NCBI RefSeq assembly: GCF_000485795.1
Contig: NZ_AXZL01000049.1
Coordinates: forward strand, 18,703 to 82,702
Origin: Shewanella decolorationis S12
GTDB lineage: Bacteria > Pseudomonadota > Gammaproteobacteria > Enterobacterales > Shewanellaceae
Reading direction: 5' to 3'
Length of the DNA stretch: 64,000 bases
The notes under the pieces were generated by a model that saw only the letters and a program-made list of their open reading frames with translations, made no database searches and had not been told where the DNA came from. A program made the position numbers and the translations under genes. Positions 63,840 through 64,000 of the stretch are shown here, in pieces. Numbering within the stretch: the first letter of the stretch is position 1; each line of letters begins with the position of its first letter.

Positions 63840-64000
63840 CATCTTTCCTCTGGTGTGAATGATTTGGATGCGATTCAAGGTCTTCTTCTCTATTAATACC
63901 AATCACATTAAATATCTAATCAGTTCAGAGCCTCACAGGCATTTCAATCCAAGGCGCATTGACGAAGAAATGGTTATTCCCTTTTAAGTCAATGTAACAC

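Noticed and set aside
1..64000. Mobile elements, prophage, CRISPR arrays, tRNA or rRNA genes
   Set aside because: I looked for transposase or integrase signatures, direct-repeat arrays and cloverleaf-type sequences and found none. The window looks like stable core chromosome.

Overview
The window looks like chromosomal core DNA of a Shewanella-type gammaproteobacterium. This rests on the gene families present (DUF2986, DUF3630, SelO-DUF3630-SrkA-DsbA order, ETF-ubiquinone oxidoreductase, many chemoreceptors and GGDEF proteins) and on even, moderate base composition. I saw no insertion sequence, prophage, integrase, CRISPR array, tRNA or rRNA. Species assignment is inference.

Layout. 1-3.9 kb: partial glnL (nitrogen sensor kinase), a DUF4124 protein, YqhD alcohol dehydrogenase with its TetR-type regulator and two matching operators, and ppnP. 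4.2-17.5 kb: two chemoreceptors, the ovothiol enzyme OvoA, a PfkB kinase, a Cache-GGDEF protein, a MOSC protein, a small Tic20-like membrane protein and ETF-ubiquinone oxidoreductase. 17.7-22.8 kb: a molybdenum block in which a Moco riboswitch precedes moaA-moaC-moaD-moaE-modA-modB-modC. 23-27.9 kb: a PepSY/response-regulator/histidine-kinase operon, an RluA-type pseudouridine synthase, a membrane GGDEF protein and a YqaE peptide. 28-38.5 kb: a Fur-box TonB receptor, a cluster with two putative cell-wall hydrolases, a metallo-beta-lactamase-fold protein divergent from a TetR regulator with a large palindrome between them, an Omp85-type outer-membrane protein, a ThrE-type exporter and a MAPEG protein. 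38.7-46.6 kb: ygiQ, a porin, and the ornithine decarboxylase operon speF-potE. 47-55.9 kb: a PEBP protein, an AraC regulator, a putative HEXXH protein paired with an acyltransferase, and a run of small or poorly known genes. 56-63.9 kb: selO-DUF3630-srkA-dsbA, a large intergenic region, zapB, an NhaC-type antiporter, a RidA protein and the Rho-binding antiterminator Rof.

Two items stand out that a gene caller would miss. Upstream of speF on the minus strand is a 34-codon leader (46448-46552) whose residues 10-16 read HIRRTRH. This matches the ornithine-sensing arrest peptide SpeFL (OrpL) of enterobacteria, so the speF-potE operon is probably controlled by ornithine capture in the ribosome. 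In the intergenic region after dsbA the minus strand carries a TTGACA - 17 bp - TAGACT promoter. It is followed about 70 nt later by a perfect intrinsic terminator with a ten-U tail (60257-60365), which is a compact small-RNA gene with no obvious known family.

Other points of regulation: a histidine kinase with no AUG/GUG/UUG start upstream of its first membrane helix (best candidate AUU overlapping the response-regulator stop codon), a 25-bp palindrome with a second partial copy 39 bp away, and paired TAGAC-N5-GTCTA operators. Start codons were moved from the longest open frame to an internal codon wherever a Shine-Dalgarno sequence or family length favoured it.
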